From Nocardia puris (GTDB lineage Bacteria > Actinomycetota > Actinomycetes > Mycobacteriales > Mycobacteriaceae): a stretch of 64,000 nt of DNA. The position numbers and the translations under genes are program-made. Under the pieces are notes generated by a model that saw only the letters and a program-made list of their open reading frames with translations, did not search any database and had not been told where the DNA came from. The first letter of the stretch is position 1, and each line of letters starts with the position of its first letter. Where the stretch lies: positions 245,220 through 309,219 of the forward strand of contig NZ_QNRE01000008.1 of assembly GCF_003315035.1 (NCBI RefSeq), written 5' to 3'. Shown piece by piece: positions 1-9,008 of the stretch.

Positions 1-3000
1 GATCCATGTGCAGACCCCCCGCGCGGTCGACCCACGCGTCGGCGAACTCCACCCGGATCGCACCTCGATTCACCGCCTCGGCCAGGTCGGGATCGGCGGC
101 GAGCGTATCGGCGAGCCTGCGTGCCGTATCGCCGGGACCGTCCAGCACGAGGAGACGATCCCGGCCGCCCGCGTCGGGCACCCGCGCCACGCCGTCGCCC
201 ACCACGGACGCGTCGTGGGCGGCGAACCATTCGGCGAGCGACGCCGCGCGCAGTGGACCGCTGTCCTCGGACCGCACCAGAGGTGCCGCGATATCGGCGA
301 ATCGAGCCAGTTCCGCGGCGTGGTCCGCCGTTTCGGCATACAGCTGCCGTACGGCCGCCTCCAGGCGCTGACGCTCCAGTTCGGCTCGCACGCGATTCAC
401 CTCGGCGGTGTCCGCGTCGGCGAGCAGTCGCACCAGCTCCGCCGGATCCCGCGGCGCCAGCAGCGAACTCAACTGCGCAGGGGGCAGGCCGGCCAGTGCC
501 TGGAGCGGATCGGCCGGCACGGGCGATCCCTCGCGGGCAGTCGTCGACACCAGATCCGCGAGCGCCCCCGCGTCCAGGTTCGCCAACAGCCGCGCTCGGT
601 CCCGCTCGCTCAGGTTGGCCAGCACATCGGCGGGGCGCACCGCGTCCAGCGCGGTCAGGTCTACGCCGAGCAGTTGCGCCCAGACCGACCGCTGGTCCTT
701 GATCTGGTCGCGGCGCAGCGCGTTCTCGAAGTGCTCCCGCAGGCCGTCGTCGCGACCGGGCTGATCGCTGTAGTACAGATCGCCCCAGTCGCGCGCGGGC
801 TCGCCGCCGTTGTTGACGCCTTCCCAGGCCAGCAGGGTCGGGTCGAGGCCGCCCGCGCGCAGTGCCTCCATCAGATAGCGGTTCAGCGGATCGCTGTCGA
901 ACATGCTGATCTCGCGGCTGTACGGGATGCGCGCGTTCTCGTCGATGTACCGCAGACCCGCCGCGTACAGCGCGTCGATGGCCGCCGCGCGGCGCGCAGT
1001 GCGGTACTCGGCTTCGGCCAGAGCCCGCCGCACGCTCGCCGGGTCGGTGTCGCGCAGCGGGATGCCCGCGCGGTCGGCGGCGGCGCGGAGTTCGTCGTCG
1101 GCCGCGCGGGCGGCGTCGTCTCCGGTGCGGTGCGCGTTGTCGCCGGTCCGCGAGTCGTCCGCGGCGGGAGCGCTGGATTCCACTGCGGTGTCGCTGTTTT
1201 CGGGCGGTCCGAGGGTGACGTCGGGATCGAGCAGGCCCGCCAGCTTCAGTTCCCGCTCCATCTCGCGCAGCAGCTGCGGGTCCGCGTCCTCGATCCAGTA
1301 CGCGTACTCGGCGCCGTCGGCGTCCAGGATCGGGATGTGCTCGCCCGCGATATCGCGCATCCGGCTCGACAGTTTCCCGAAGAACTTGATGAGCTCCCGG
1401 TTCTTCCACATCGTCGCGCCCTCTTTCCAGATGCGCGCCGGATTGAACGCGCCCTGGGCGTCGGGGTCGGTGAGGCCCGCGAAGTCCGACAGCGCGGTCT
1501 GGCCGCGACCGTCCTCGCCGGACCCGGATGGGTACTTGGGATTGTGACCCTGGTGGCCGGCGCGAGAGGGCGTCAGCTGGTCGCGCCCCTGATCCCCCAG
1601 CTCGCGCAGCGTCGCCCGCAACCGGTCCCACCACTGGCGCAGGCGCGCGCTCCGCTCGGAGACGGGATTCCCGGGCCGCACGACGATCTCGCCTTCCCCG
1701 GACGACTCACCTTCGGCGGCAGTTGTTTCCGGTTCCGGACCGGGCACCCGCCACTCGCCATCCGCGTCGGCGCGCAAAGCCACCGCGACGACCTCACCGT
1801 CGACGTCGAGCAGCAACCTGCGCACGTCTGCGGGCTCCGGAGCCCTGGCGGCGCGCGCCAGGTCGGCGAGCAGGGCGATGTCGCGTGCGCGACGCAGGGT
1901 TTCCTCACGCAGCTCCGCGATCGTGCGGTCGACGGCGGGACCCACGGCGTCCCGGTCGAGACCCAGGAGCCGGGCCAGCTCGGCGCGTTCGGCCGCTATC
2001 TGGGCGCGATGCGCCGGGTCGGTGGCGGCATCGAACCGAGCCGCGTTGTCGGCGAGCGATTCGATGGTGCCCGCCACCAGCAGATTCCAGTATCGGAGTT
2101 CGGCGAGCGTGCGATCCAGGGTGTCCGGGCGCAGATCGGCGTCGGTGGCCGCCAGGCGCCGCGCCAGCTCCGCGCGCAGGTCGGCCTCGGTGCGCATCGA
2201 CGGCGGTGTGCGCGTACTGTCCGTGCCAGGTCTGGGCACCTCGTCGGCATCGCTTCGGACCTCGCCCCCGGTGTCGCGCCGCGCCGAAGCGTCCGCGCCG
2301 AGCGGAGTCTCGCTGTCGCGTCGCACCGCGTCACCGGCATCGAACCGGTCCGAGCCATCGGTGCCGGATCGGGCAGGGCCCTGCGCGGCGTCCGGTGCAC
2401 CGGGCTCCAGCGCGGGCACAGCCAAGCCGTCCAGACCCAGTGCGCGGAGCTCGGCCTCCATCGCGCGCCGGGTCTCCGGGTCGGCCTCACGCCAGAATTC
2501 CTCGCCCCCATACAGCTCGTCGACGTCCATCGGACGGAAATCGTCCGGGAAGCGCATGAGGCCCGCGCCGTCGTCTAGAAAGCCTCGGGCCCTGGCCATA
2601 TCGGCGAGCTCACGCAGGGTGCCCAACGGGTCGCGGTTGCCCGTCAGTTCCTCCGAGAGACCGAGCGCCTCGGCGAGCCTGTCGGCGTAGGCCCGCTCGG
2701 CATCGGTCAACCGGGCTGGATCGTCACCACCGGCCCGGACCTCGGGCCGGTCGAGATAGCGACGGATGTCGTCCAGGGGGTCGCGATCACCCGGTGGATC
2801 GGGACGATCGCCCGAGCTGTCGCCGTCGTCGCCGGGATCGTCCGGATCGGGGGGACGGCCGGTGACCGGTCCTTCCGGTGGGCGCCCCGATCCGCCGCCC
2901 ACCGGGTCGATCACGGGATCGTCGTCACCGGAACCACTTTCGGCGCGGTCCGCCGCGTTCTCCGGTTCCTCGTCGGCACGCGCCATTGCCTCGTAAGCCG

Positions 3001-6000
3001 ACCGCAGCTGCGGCGTCAACGGTTGCAGCGGCGCGCCCGCGCTGTCGAACAGCACGGCGTAGGTGCCCTCGATCGGACCTGCGGTCCGCGGCGGGAACGG
3101 ACCGGCGGTGCGCTCGGACAGGTCCCGCACCACGACGTCGCCCCCCTCGACGGCCATGACGTAGGCGTGCTGCCCCGCGGGGCCGTAGTCATCGATCACC
3201 AGCGCGAACACAGGGCCGTCACGGCCCTGCTTGCGCTGGTGCGCGGACTCGTCGCGCAGACGCTGCGCCATCGCCTCGTGATCGGTGAACGGACGCAGTT
3301 CGCCGCCGCCCGCCGCGATCACCTCCGGGCCCGACATGCCGTCGAGGCCGATCTCGCGCTCGGGTACCCGGATCACGTCGCTGCCCGTGACCCCCTTCAG
3401 GTACGCCAGCGACAGCTGTGCGCACTTGCCACGCGTGTCCGCGGGATCGCGCGACGATATGGCGCCCTCGCCCACCGGCCGGGCGTCGGCGTCCGTGCGG
3501 TCGCCGGACGCGTCGGGTGTGCCCCGATCACCGTCGCCGGAGTCGGTGGCACGCGGCCCCTCCGCCCCTGCGACCGAGTCCGGCGATCCGGCACCCACCG
3601 AATGTGGAGCAGCGGCAGCGTCCCGGGATTCCCCCGCGTCCGTGCGCGCGGCCGCGGCGTCGGCGGTGGCGGCCTGGACCGCGCCGGTGAGATCGATGGT
3701 GGACCGACGAGCTCGCGCCGCGAGTGGTTCGGAGGCGGAATCCGCGTCGGCTCGTCGCTCGGCCGCGCCCACCCCGGCATCACCGACGTCGGGTCCGGCG
3801 CCGGTGGCGCGCCTGTCGGTCGCACCCTCGCGCGCTTCCGCGGTTGCGGGGGCCACCTCGGCGGCGAGCCCGCTCGCCGCTGTCGCGGGGGCCGGTCGCG
3901 CACCGGCATCGCCGTCGGGTACTCCCTGCTTCGTCCGCGCCGCCCCACGCTCGATCGGCGCACCGCCGGACTTGATCTGGTCCATGCCCGGTCTGCCTGG
4001 CGCAGAACGATTCTCGGCCGCCGGGTGTGGACGGGAGCCGTCACCGGCCGGTCCGGAGGGCGCCGGCGGCGCCGCAACCGGCTGCGCTGCGGTGGATGTC
4101 GACGCCGAAGAGCCGGTCGTCGAGGGCGGGTCGGCGCGCGAGTCCGGCGCTTGCGCGGCAGTACCCGCCGGATCGGCTGTGCCGCCCCCGGGAGCGCCCG
4201 CGACGGCGTCGTCTTCGCCCGGCCGCGGGGCAGCCGCGGGGTCTCCGGGCCGGGGATTCGCGTCGGAGACGCCCCCCGGAACCGCCTCCGCCGCTCGGTT
4301 GTCCACCGAGGTGGCGGTGGGTTCACCATCCGTGGCGGCGTCGGTCGGCGCCGCGCCCTCGGCCTGTCGCGCACCTTCGGCGGGGGGCGCATCGGTCGGC
4401 GCCGCGCCGGTGGGCGGCTCCCCCTCGGCGCGATGCCCAGCCTCGGTGGGCGGTGCGTCCGCCGCGGGCGGGGTTCCGTCGGTCGATGGCGTGTCCTGCT
4501 CGGGAGCCGGTGCCCCCTCGGCGGGCGCCGGGTCTCGGTCGGTGAGCGAGGCGGCATCGTCCGACGTGGCCGGATCGACCACCTGCTGCCCTTCGGCGAG
4601 GGGTCGCTCGGCCGGTACGGAGTCGCCCGTGGTGTCGCTGGCGGCGGGCGCTTCGTTGTCGGTGCCCTCGGCCCGCGAACCCCCGTCCACGCCCGGCTGC
4701 CGCGAAACGGCGCCATCGCCCGCAGTTGCCGCGCTCTCACCGGTCAGCGGCCCGCCGTCCCCCGAACTGCCGTTTGTCGCATCATCACCCCCGCGGGGAA
4801 CCCCCTGTCCCGGTGCGTGCCCCCCGCCCTCCGGTGTCGCGGCGACTGCACCGCCATTCGCCGAAGTTCCTCCACTCCCGGGACCGGTCGCCGCCGGACC
4901 GGAGCCGTGCGTCGGCGTCTCACCGCCGACCCCGGCGGTGAGACCGTCGGCCGAACCGGGCGCTGTGCTCGTACCGTCCGATGAGCCCGGCGGCGGCCCG
5001 GCGACCAGCGCGAACCGGGAGGGGTCAGCCGCGGGCTGATAGATGTCGGGATACTTGTTGGCCCAGTAGTGGTGTGCCTGCGCCGTACTCGCCCCGGACA
5101 GTGCGCCGTTGATCATGCCCGCACTCGCGATGCCGCCGCCGGAGACCGAGCGCAGGTCGAACTCGCTCAGCGACTTGTCCAGCCGGTTGACCGCCTCGTC
5201 CCATCCGTGATTGGCGGCGTCGAACGCGAACTGGGTTCCCAGACCCGCGAGGTAACCGGCGCCACCACCGGCCAGACCCGCGGTGGCGCCGGTGATCGCG
5301 CCCTGCATCCACGGCGCCATCGCATCGCCGAATTTGTCGCTCAGCTTCCGGCCCACGAGGTCGCCGAGTGGCCCCGCGGCGGCGCCGCCGGCGGCCGATC
5401 CCACCAGCGCGCCGACGATCTGGTCCACCTTGAAATCGGTGCGGTGGCCCTGACTGTGCTGCCAAGCCTGGATGCCCACCTCCTGGCCGACACCGATGAC
5501 CGCGTCGAGGGCGATGTGGCGCATGACGAACCGGAAAAGCCCGGGAAGATCGGCCGTCCACCGGGCCACTTGGGTCATCAACCGCGTGAAGATCGCCCGG
5601 ATGCCCATGCGAGTAGCGGTGATGGCCGCCGCCGACACCGCGGGCGCCGCGGGCGGGAAGAGCCACGCCGCCGCGATCTCCGCCGCCAGCAGCGCCAGCG
5701 ACGTGATCATCAGCAGCTTGGCGTAGTCGATCTCGGTGCCGGTGTTGAACGCCGACGTGGCGATCGCCTCGAGGTTCGTGACGAGACCTTCGAGCGACTG
5801 TTCACCGGAGGCGAGGGCTCCGAGCGCTTCGATGATCTCCGCGCCACCGGCCCCGGACGGGTAGGCGGTCTGCGCGTCGGCCTTCGCCGCCTTCACGTCC
5901 TCGATGATCGATTCGAGTTCCCGCGCCGCCGCCTCCCACTCCGCGGCGAGCGCCCACATGCCCTCTTCGTCGCCGTGCGGCCATTCCGAGCCCGCGACCC

Positions 6001-6037
6001 ATTCCAGCCAGGCCAGATAGCCGGGGATCCCACTCAT
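1..6037 (-). CDS. Giant WXG100-type polymorphic toxin-like protein, 3' end beyond window
   Basis: The reading frame is open from the ATG at 6037 to the window edge, at least 2012 codons; I checked every tta/cta/tca on the plus strand in this phase and found none in frame. The N-terminus (WPHGDEEGMW near residue 19) is a WXG100-like helical domain, followed by hydrophobic Ala/Gly-rich helices to about residue 330. A long Pro/Ala/Asp/Glu-rich linker follows to about 860. A compact domain comes next with Cys872 (RGKCAQLSLAY), His957 (GQHAYVMAVEGG) and Asp972 (VVVRDL), which is the order of a papain-like or glutamine-deamidase toxin domain. Charged helical sequence continues to the edge. The gene starts 16 nt after the YbaB-like gene and is probably cotranscribed with it. 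By analogy with CpnT-like proteins it may be exported by a type VII system; the true C-terminal effector is not visible. Recognition of the papain-like domain is motif-based. Confidence 0.8.
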   Translation of the reverse strand, partial: MSGIPGYLAWLEWVAGSEWPHGDEEGMWALAAEWEAAARELESIIEDVKAAKADAQTAYPSGAGGAEIIEALGALASGEQSLEGLVTNLEAIATSAFNTGTEIDYAKLLMITSLALLAAEIAAAWLFPPAAPAVSAAAITATRMGIRAIFTRLMTQVARWTADLPGLFRFVMRHIALDAVIGVGQEVGIQAWQHSQGHRTDFKVDQIVGALVGSAAGGAAAGPLGDLVGRKLSDKFGDAMAPWMQGAITGATAGLAGGGAGYLAGLGTQFAFDAANHGWDEAVNRLDKSLSEFDLRSVSGGGIASAGMINGALSGASTAQAHHYWANKYPDIYQPAADPSRFALVAGPPPGSSDGTSTAPGSADGLTAGVGGETPTHGSGPAATGPGSGGTSANGGAVAATPEGGGHAPGQGVPRGGDDATNGSSGDGGPLTGESAATAGDGAVSRQPGVDGGSRAEGTDNEAPAASDTTGDSVPAERPLAEGQQVVDPATSDDAASLTDRDPAPAEGAPAPEQDTPSTDGTPPAADAPPTEAGHRAEGEPPTGAAPTDAPPAEGARQAEGAAPTDAATDGEPTATSVDNRAAEAVPGGVSDANPRPGDPAAAPRPGEDDAVAGAPGGGTADPAGTAAQAPDSRADPPSTTGSSASTSTAAQPVAAPPAPSGPAGDGSRPHPAAENRSAPGRPGMDQIKSGGAPIERGAARTKQGVPDGDAGARPAPATAASGLAAEVAPATAEAREGATDRRATGAGPDVGDAGVGAAERRADADSASEPLAARARRSTIDLTGAVQAATADAAAARTDAGESRDAAAAPHSVGAGSPDSVAGAEGPRATDSGDGDRGTPDASGDRTDADARPVGEGAISSRDPADTRGKCAQLSLAYLKGVTGSDVIRVPEREIGLDGMSGPEVIAAGGGELRPFTDHEAMAQRLRDESAHQRKQGRDGPVFALVIDDYGPAGQHAYVMAVEGGDVVVRDLSERTAGPFPPRTAGPIEGTYAVLFDSAGAPLQPLTPQLRSAYEAMARADEEPENAADRAESGSGDDDPVIDPVGGGSGRPPEGPVTGRPPDPDDPGDDGDSSGDRPDPPGDRDPLDDIRRYLDRPEVRAGGDDPARLTDAERAYADRLAEALGLSEELTGNRDPLGTLRELADMARARGFLDDGAGLMRFPDDFRPMDVDELYGGEEFWREADPETRRAMEAELRALGLDGLAVPALEPGAPDAAQGPARSGTDGSDRFDAGDAVRRDSETPLGADASARRDTGGEVRSDADEVPRPGTDSTRTPPSMRTEADLRAELARRLAATDADLRPDTLDRTLAELRYWNLLVAGTIESLADNAARFDAATDPAHRAQIAAERAELARLLGLDRDAVGPAVDRTIAELREETLRRARDIALLADLARAARAPEPADVRRLLLDVDGEVVAVALRADADGEWRVPGPEPETTAAEGESSGEGEIVVRPGNPVSERSARLRQWWDRLRATLRELGDQGRDQLTPSRAGHQGHNPKYPSGSGEDGRGQTALSDFAGLTDPDAQGAFNPARIWKEGATMWKNRELIKFFGKLSSRMRDIAGEHIPILDADGAEYAYWIEDADPQLLREMERELKLAGLLDPDVTLGPPENSDTAVESSAPAADDSRTGDNAHRTGDDAARAADDELRAAADRAGIPLRDTDPASVRRALAEAEYRTARRAAAIDALYAAGLRYIDENARIPYSREISMFDSDPLNRYLMEALRAGGLDPTLLAWEGVNNGGEPARDWGDLYYSDQPGRDDGLREHFENALRRDQIKDQRSVWAQLLGVDLTALDAVRPADVLANLSERDRARLLANLDAGALADLVSTTAREGSPVPADPLQALAGLPPAQLSSLLAPRDPAELVRLLADADTAEVNRVRAELERQRLEAAVRQLYAETADHAAELARFADIAAPLVRSEDSGPLRAASLAEWFAAHDASVVGDGVARVPDAGGRDRLLVLDGPGDTARRLADTLAADPDLAEAVNRGAIRVEFADAWVDRAGGLHMD

Positions 6038-6053
6038 TCGCTACTACCCGGCG

Positions 6054-6590
6054 TCACCAGCTGCTGTCGGTGACTCCACGCGCCCGCACCTCGTGATGGT
6101 CGAGCTCCTCCACGTCGCTGAACCGCATCTCCTCCGACCCGTTCTCGTCGGCGGCACGCCGCTCGTCGGCATCGGGCGGCGCGAGTGGAGCCACCTGCGT
6201 CACCGGCATTTCACCGCTCAAATCGGGCATGCCCTCGACCAGGTCGCTCAGCTTGGGCAACCGTGCGCGCCGGTCCTCCAGCGGAGACATCAGCTCGCTG
6301 CCCAGCCGAGCCACCTCGGCGGCCGCCTGCTGCGCCGCGTCGGTGACCGCCTTGGCGATCTCGGCATAGCTCAGCTCGTCGACGCCGGACCCGAACTTGG
6401 TCTCGATCACGATGCCGTCGGCGTTCACCGTGACCGTCACCTGCTTGTTCCTGACCGACGCGGTGGCGGTGAGCCGGGCTCGCTCCTGCTGCACCCGCGC
6501 GATCATGCGCAGCTGCTGCTGCACCTCGCCGAGCACCTCGGTCATCTCCGCACGGGTGCGCTCATTGACCAGACGACCGGGACGGCTCAT
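6054..6590 (-). CDS. YbaB/EbfC-like small protein in toxin operon
   Basis: 178 residues from the ATG at 6590, which overlaps the stop of the preceding WXG100-like gene by 4 bp (ATGA). The first 110 residues have the YbaB/EbfC layout: an N-terminal helix (MTEVLGEVQQQLRMIARVQ), a beta hairpin (VTVTVNADGIVIETKFG) and a C-terminal helix (YAEIAKAVTDAAQQAAAEV). A disordered acidic tail of about 60 residues follows. Canonical YbaB is a nucleoid-associated DNA-binding dimer next to recR; here the context is a type VII substrate operon, so a chaperone or adaptor role for the neighbouring large protein is an inference. A longer upstream start in the same frame would lie inside the WXG100-like gene and is unlikely. 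Confidence 0.8.
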   Translation of the reverse strand: MSRPGRLVNERTRAEMTEVLGEVQQQLRMIARVQQERARLTATASVRNKQVTVTVNADGIVIETKFGSGVDELSYAEIAKAVTDAAQQAAAEVARLGSELMSPLEDRRARLPKLSDLVEGMPDLSGEMPVTQVAPLAPPDADERRAADENGSEEMRFSDVEELDHHEVRARGVTDSSW

Positions 6591-6901
6591 CGGAACATGC
6601 TCTCGTTCGCCCGCTCCTGCGCCGCCAAGTAGTCGGCGGAATCGTTCTCCACATCGCGGATCTGGGCCAGCGTCGTCGCGACGCCGTCCAGTGCGCCCAA
6701 GGCCGAGTCGCGGGACTCGGCGTAGCCCGGGGGGCCCTGCTCGAAGGTGGTGCCGATCTTGTCGTCGCCCCACGGTTCCCCGAGAGCCGCGGTCGAACTC
6801 GCCAGCCTGACCCTCAGGGCTTTGATGCGATCGTGCACGCCTTCGGTGGTCCGCGCGGCCCTGCGAAGCAGATCCGGGTCGACTTCCACCCTGTCCGTCA
6901 T
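6587..6901 (-). CDS. WXG100-like type VII secretion small protein
   Basis: 104 residues, almost entirely helical. A turn-like PWGDD sits near residue 42, where WXG100 proteins have their W-x-G, and is followed by GPPGY. First gene of a three-gene unit with the YbaB-like and giant toxin-like proteins. Two ATG codons lie 6 bp apart (6907 and 6901); the GGAGGAG ribosome site is 8 nt from the second and only 2 nt from the first, so 6901 is chosen. Likely an ESX-type helical-hairpin partner or export targeting protein; the exact subfamily is not certain. Confidence 0.72.
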   Translation of the reverse strand: MTDRVEVDPDLLRRAARTTEGVHDRIKALRVRLASSTAALGEPWGDDKIGTTFEQGPPGYAESRDSALGALDGVATTLAQIRDVENDSADYLAAQERANESMFR

Positions 6902-6981
6902 CGCCATCACTCCTCCCGAAACACCCCGCGGCCCGTCCGCCGATTCCGACGGTGCCAGTCCAGCGCTAACCAGCGGTATCC

Positions 6982-6998
6982 CCTTTGTGAACCAAAGG
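6982..6998. promoter_or_regulatory. Small inverted repeat between divergent toxin operon and dtd
   Basis: Arms cctttg and caaagg separated by 5 nt, in the 183-bp region between the divergent WXG100-like gene and dtd. It is about 80 nt upstream of the WXG100-like start, a plausible operator position. No regulator is adjacent and the arms are short, so this may be chance. Confidence 0.25.
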
Positions 6999-7090
6999 TG
7001 GCCGGGAATAGACCAGCGCAGTGCCGCAACGGAATTCACACGGATCGGTGGCGCGCCGCAACCGACGCCGAGACCTGCGATGATGACCTT

Positions 7091-7534
7091 GTGCGAATCC
7101 TGGTGCAGCGAACGACGGCGGCGGAGGTCACCGTTGCCGGCGAAGTGGTCGGCCGCATAGACCCCGCGGCGCACGGCGCACCGCACGGTTTGGTCGCGCT
7201 GGTCGGCGTCACCCACACCGACACCGGCGCGACCGCCGCAGCGCTGGCCGAAAAGCTGTGGCGGCTGCGCGTTCTCGACGGTGAACGCTCCGCCGCCGAT
7301 CTGGACGCCCCGATTCTCGTGATCAGCCAGTTCACGCTCTACGCCGACACCCGCAAGGGGCGCCGACCGTCGTGGTCGATGGCCGCGCCGGGGTCTGTCG
7401 CCGAACCCCTGGTGGCGGTGTTCGCCGACGCGCTGCGCGGACTCGGTGCGACCGTCGCGACCGGGCGTTTCGGCGCGCATATGAAGGTCGAACTGATCAA
7501 CGACGGCCCCGTGACGGTGCTGCTGGAATCGTGA
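7091..7534 (+). CDS. dtd: D-aminoacyl-tRNA deacylase
   Basis: 147 residues from GTG 7091 (VRILVQRTTAAEVTV), the normal length of the family. It removes D-amino acids, and glycine mischarged on tRNA-Ala, from tRNAs in the cytosol. Visible signatures are the active-site segment SQFTLYADTRKGRRPSW (about residues 79-95) and the C-terminal GRFGAHMKVELINDGPVT containing the Gly-cisPro-type motif region. An in-frame ATG far upstream at 6833 would run through the regulatory region of the divergent operon; the GTG matches the family N-terminus. Transcribed away from the toxin operon and converges on map. Confidence 0.95.
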   Translation: MRILVQRTTAAEVTVAGEVVGRIDPAAHGAPHGLVALVGVTHTDTGATAAALAEKLWRLRVLDGERSAADLDAPILVISQFTLYADTRKGRRPSWSMAAPGSVAEPLVAVFADALRGLGATVATGRFGAHMKVELINDGPVTVLLES

Positions 7535-7571
7535 CGCGCACGGGTCGAACCCACTGCGGCACAAAAGAATC

Positions 7572-7603
7572 CGGCCCGGCCACCGTGAATGGCGGCCGGG
7601 CCG
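7572..7603. terminator. Bidirectional hairpin between dtd and map
   Basis: Perfect 10-bp stem (cggcccggcc with ggccgggccg) and a 12-nt loop, 38 bp after the dtd stop and 30 bp beyond the map stop. No U-tract on either side, as is common in high-GC actinobacteria. Confidence 0.75.
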
Positions 7604-7632
7604 AGTGGATTCGGGGCTCCGGAGAGCTCGCG

Positions 7633-8433
7633 CTACTCCGGCCGCAACGTCAGAATGCGCGGACCGTCTTCGGTCACCGCGACCGTGTGCTCCCAGTGCG
7701 CGGCGCGGCTGCCGTCCAACGTCACCACGGTCCAGTCGTCTTCGAGGACCTTGGTCTGGGTGGTGCCGAGGGTGAGCATCGGCTCGATGGCCAGCACCGA
7801 TCCGACCACCAGGCGCGGGCCCTTGCCGGGGGCGCCCTCGTTGGCCAGGAAGGGGTCCATATGCATTTCGCGGCCGATGGCGTGGCCGCCGTAGCCGTCG
7901 ACGATGCCGTAGGCGCGGTCGTGCAGTTTCTCGGCGGCGCGGGTGCCCAGTTCGATGGCGTGCGACACGTCGGTGAGCCGGTTGCCGGGCAGCATGGCCT
8001 CGATGCCCGCCTCCATCGACAGTTTGGTGGCCTCGCTGAGCAGGCGGTCGGCCTCGATGAGGTCGCCGACGCCGAAGGTCCACGCCGAGTCGCCGTGCCA
8101 GCCGTCCAGGATCGCGCCGCAGTCGATGGACACCAGATCACCGGCCGACAGGATCTCCTCGGCGGTCGGGATCCCGTGCACCACACGGTCGTTCACCGAC
8201 GAGCAGATGGATCCGGGGAAGCCGTGGTAGCCCTTGAAGGACGGGACGGCGCCCGCGTCGCGGATGGTCTGCTCGGCGACCTCGTCCAGCTCCAGCGTGG
8301 AGACGCCGGGCTTGGCCGCCGCCCGGACCGCGACCAATGCGCGGCCGACGACGGCGCCCGCCGCCGCCATGGCGTCGAGTTCACCGGCGGTGCGGAACGG
8401 CACCACCTTCTTGTTCTTGCGACCGAAGACCAT
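7633..8433 (-). CDS. map: Methionine aminopeptidase type I
   Basis: 266 residues; removes the N-terminal methionine from nascent proteins using a dinuclear metal site. Visible ligands and contacts are Asp104 (VSIDCG), Asp115 (HGDSAWTF), the substrate-binding His of VVHGIP near residue 86, and the downstream GHxIG-type (GGHAIGREMH) and ExxL (AIEPMLTLG) segments. Last gene of secY-adk-map, 29 bp after adk, which is the standard order at the end of the spc region. It is the catalytic-domain-only class without an N-terminal zinc extension. It ends in the hairpin shared with dtd. Confidence 0.96.
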   Translation of the reverse strand: MVFGRKNKKVVPFRTAGELDAMAAAGAVVGRALVAVRAAAKPGVSTLELDEVAEQTIRDAGAVPSFKGYHGFPGSICSSVNDRVVHGIPTAEEILSAGDLVSIDCGAILDGWHGDSAWTFGVGDLIEADRLLSEATKLSMEAGIEAMLPGNRLTDVSHAIELGTRAAEKLHDRAYGIVDGYGGHAIGREMHMDPFLANEGAPGKGPRLVVGSVLAIEPMLTLGTTQTKVLEDDWTVVTLDGSRAAHWEHTVAVTEDGPRILTLRPE

Positions 8434-8462
8434 GGCGGCTCAGCCCCGCGCCGACGGCGGCA

Positions 8463-9008
8463 TCAGTGTCCCAGAGCGCTCAGCGCGCGGGCGTTGACCT
8501 CGTCGACCTCGCCGACGCCGTCCACGGTGACGACCAGGCCGTCGTAGTGGTCGAGCAGCGGCTCGGTCTCCTCGCGGTACACCCGGAGACGGTTGCGGAT
8601 CACGTCCTCGTTGTCGTCGGCGCGACCGCGCGCGAGCATGCGCTCGACCACGGTGTCCTCCGGCACGACGAAGCACAGCACGGCGTCGAGCTTCTGGTCG
8701 AGATCGCCGAGGATCTTCTCCAGTGCCTCGGCCTGGTCGACGGTGCGCGGGTAGCCGTCGAGCACGAAACCGTTCGCGGCGTCGGGCTCGTTGACGCGCG
8801 CCTCCACCATGCGGTTGGTGACGTCGCTGGGCACCAGGTCGCCGGCGTCCATGTACTTCTGCGCCTCGCGACCCAGCGGGGTCTGCTGGCTGATGTTCGC
8901 GCGGAAGAGATCCCCGGTGGAGATGTGCGGGACGCCCAGCTTCTCCGACAGCAGGACGGCCTGGGTGCCCTTGCCGGCACCCGGCGGACCGAGCAGTACA
9001 ACTCTCAC
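8463..9008 (-). CDS. adk: Adenylate kinase
   Basis: 181 residues, the short form typical of mycobacteria-like adenylate kinases that lack the zinc LID insert. It interconverts ATP plus AMP and 2 ADP. The P-loop GPPGAGKGT is at residues 7-15, followed by the AMP-site STGDLFR, the DGYPRT segment and a compact LID (RGRADDNEDVIRNRL). The GTG start at 9008 overlaps the secY stop by 4 bp (GTGA), indicating translational coupling. A longer frame reaching 9422 lies inside secY and is spurious. Confidence 0.97.
   Translation of the reverse strand: MRVVLLGPPGAGKGTQAVLLSEKLGVPHISTGDLFRANISQQTPLGREAQKYMDAGDLVPSDVTNRMVEARVNEPDAANGFVLDGYPRTVDQAEALEKILGDLDQKLDAVLCFVVPEDTVVERMLARGRADDNEDVIRNRLRVYREETEPLLDHYDGLVVTVDGVGEVDEVNARALSALGH

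Noticed and set aside
8..5039. Long plus-strand frames (8-2578, 3023-4984, 3285-5039) with Arg/Ala/Pro-rich translations
   Set aside because: They are antisense shadows of the giant minus-strand gene; their compositions lack domains and they change frame repeatedly, while the minus frame is open throughout and has recognisable domains.
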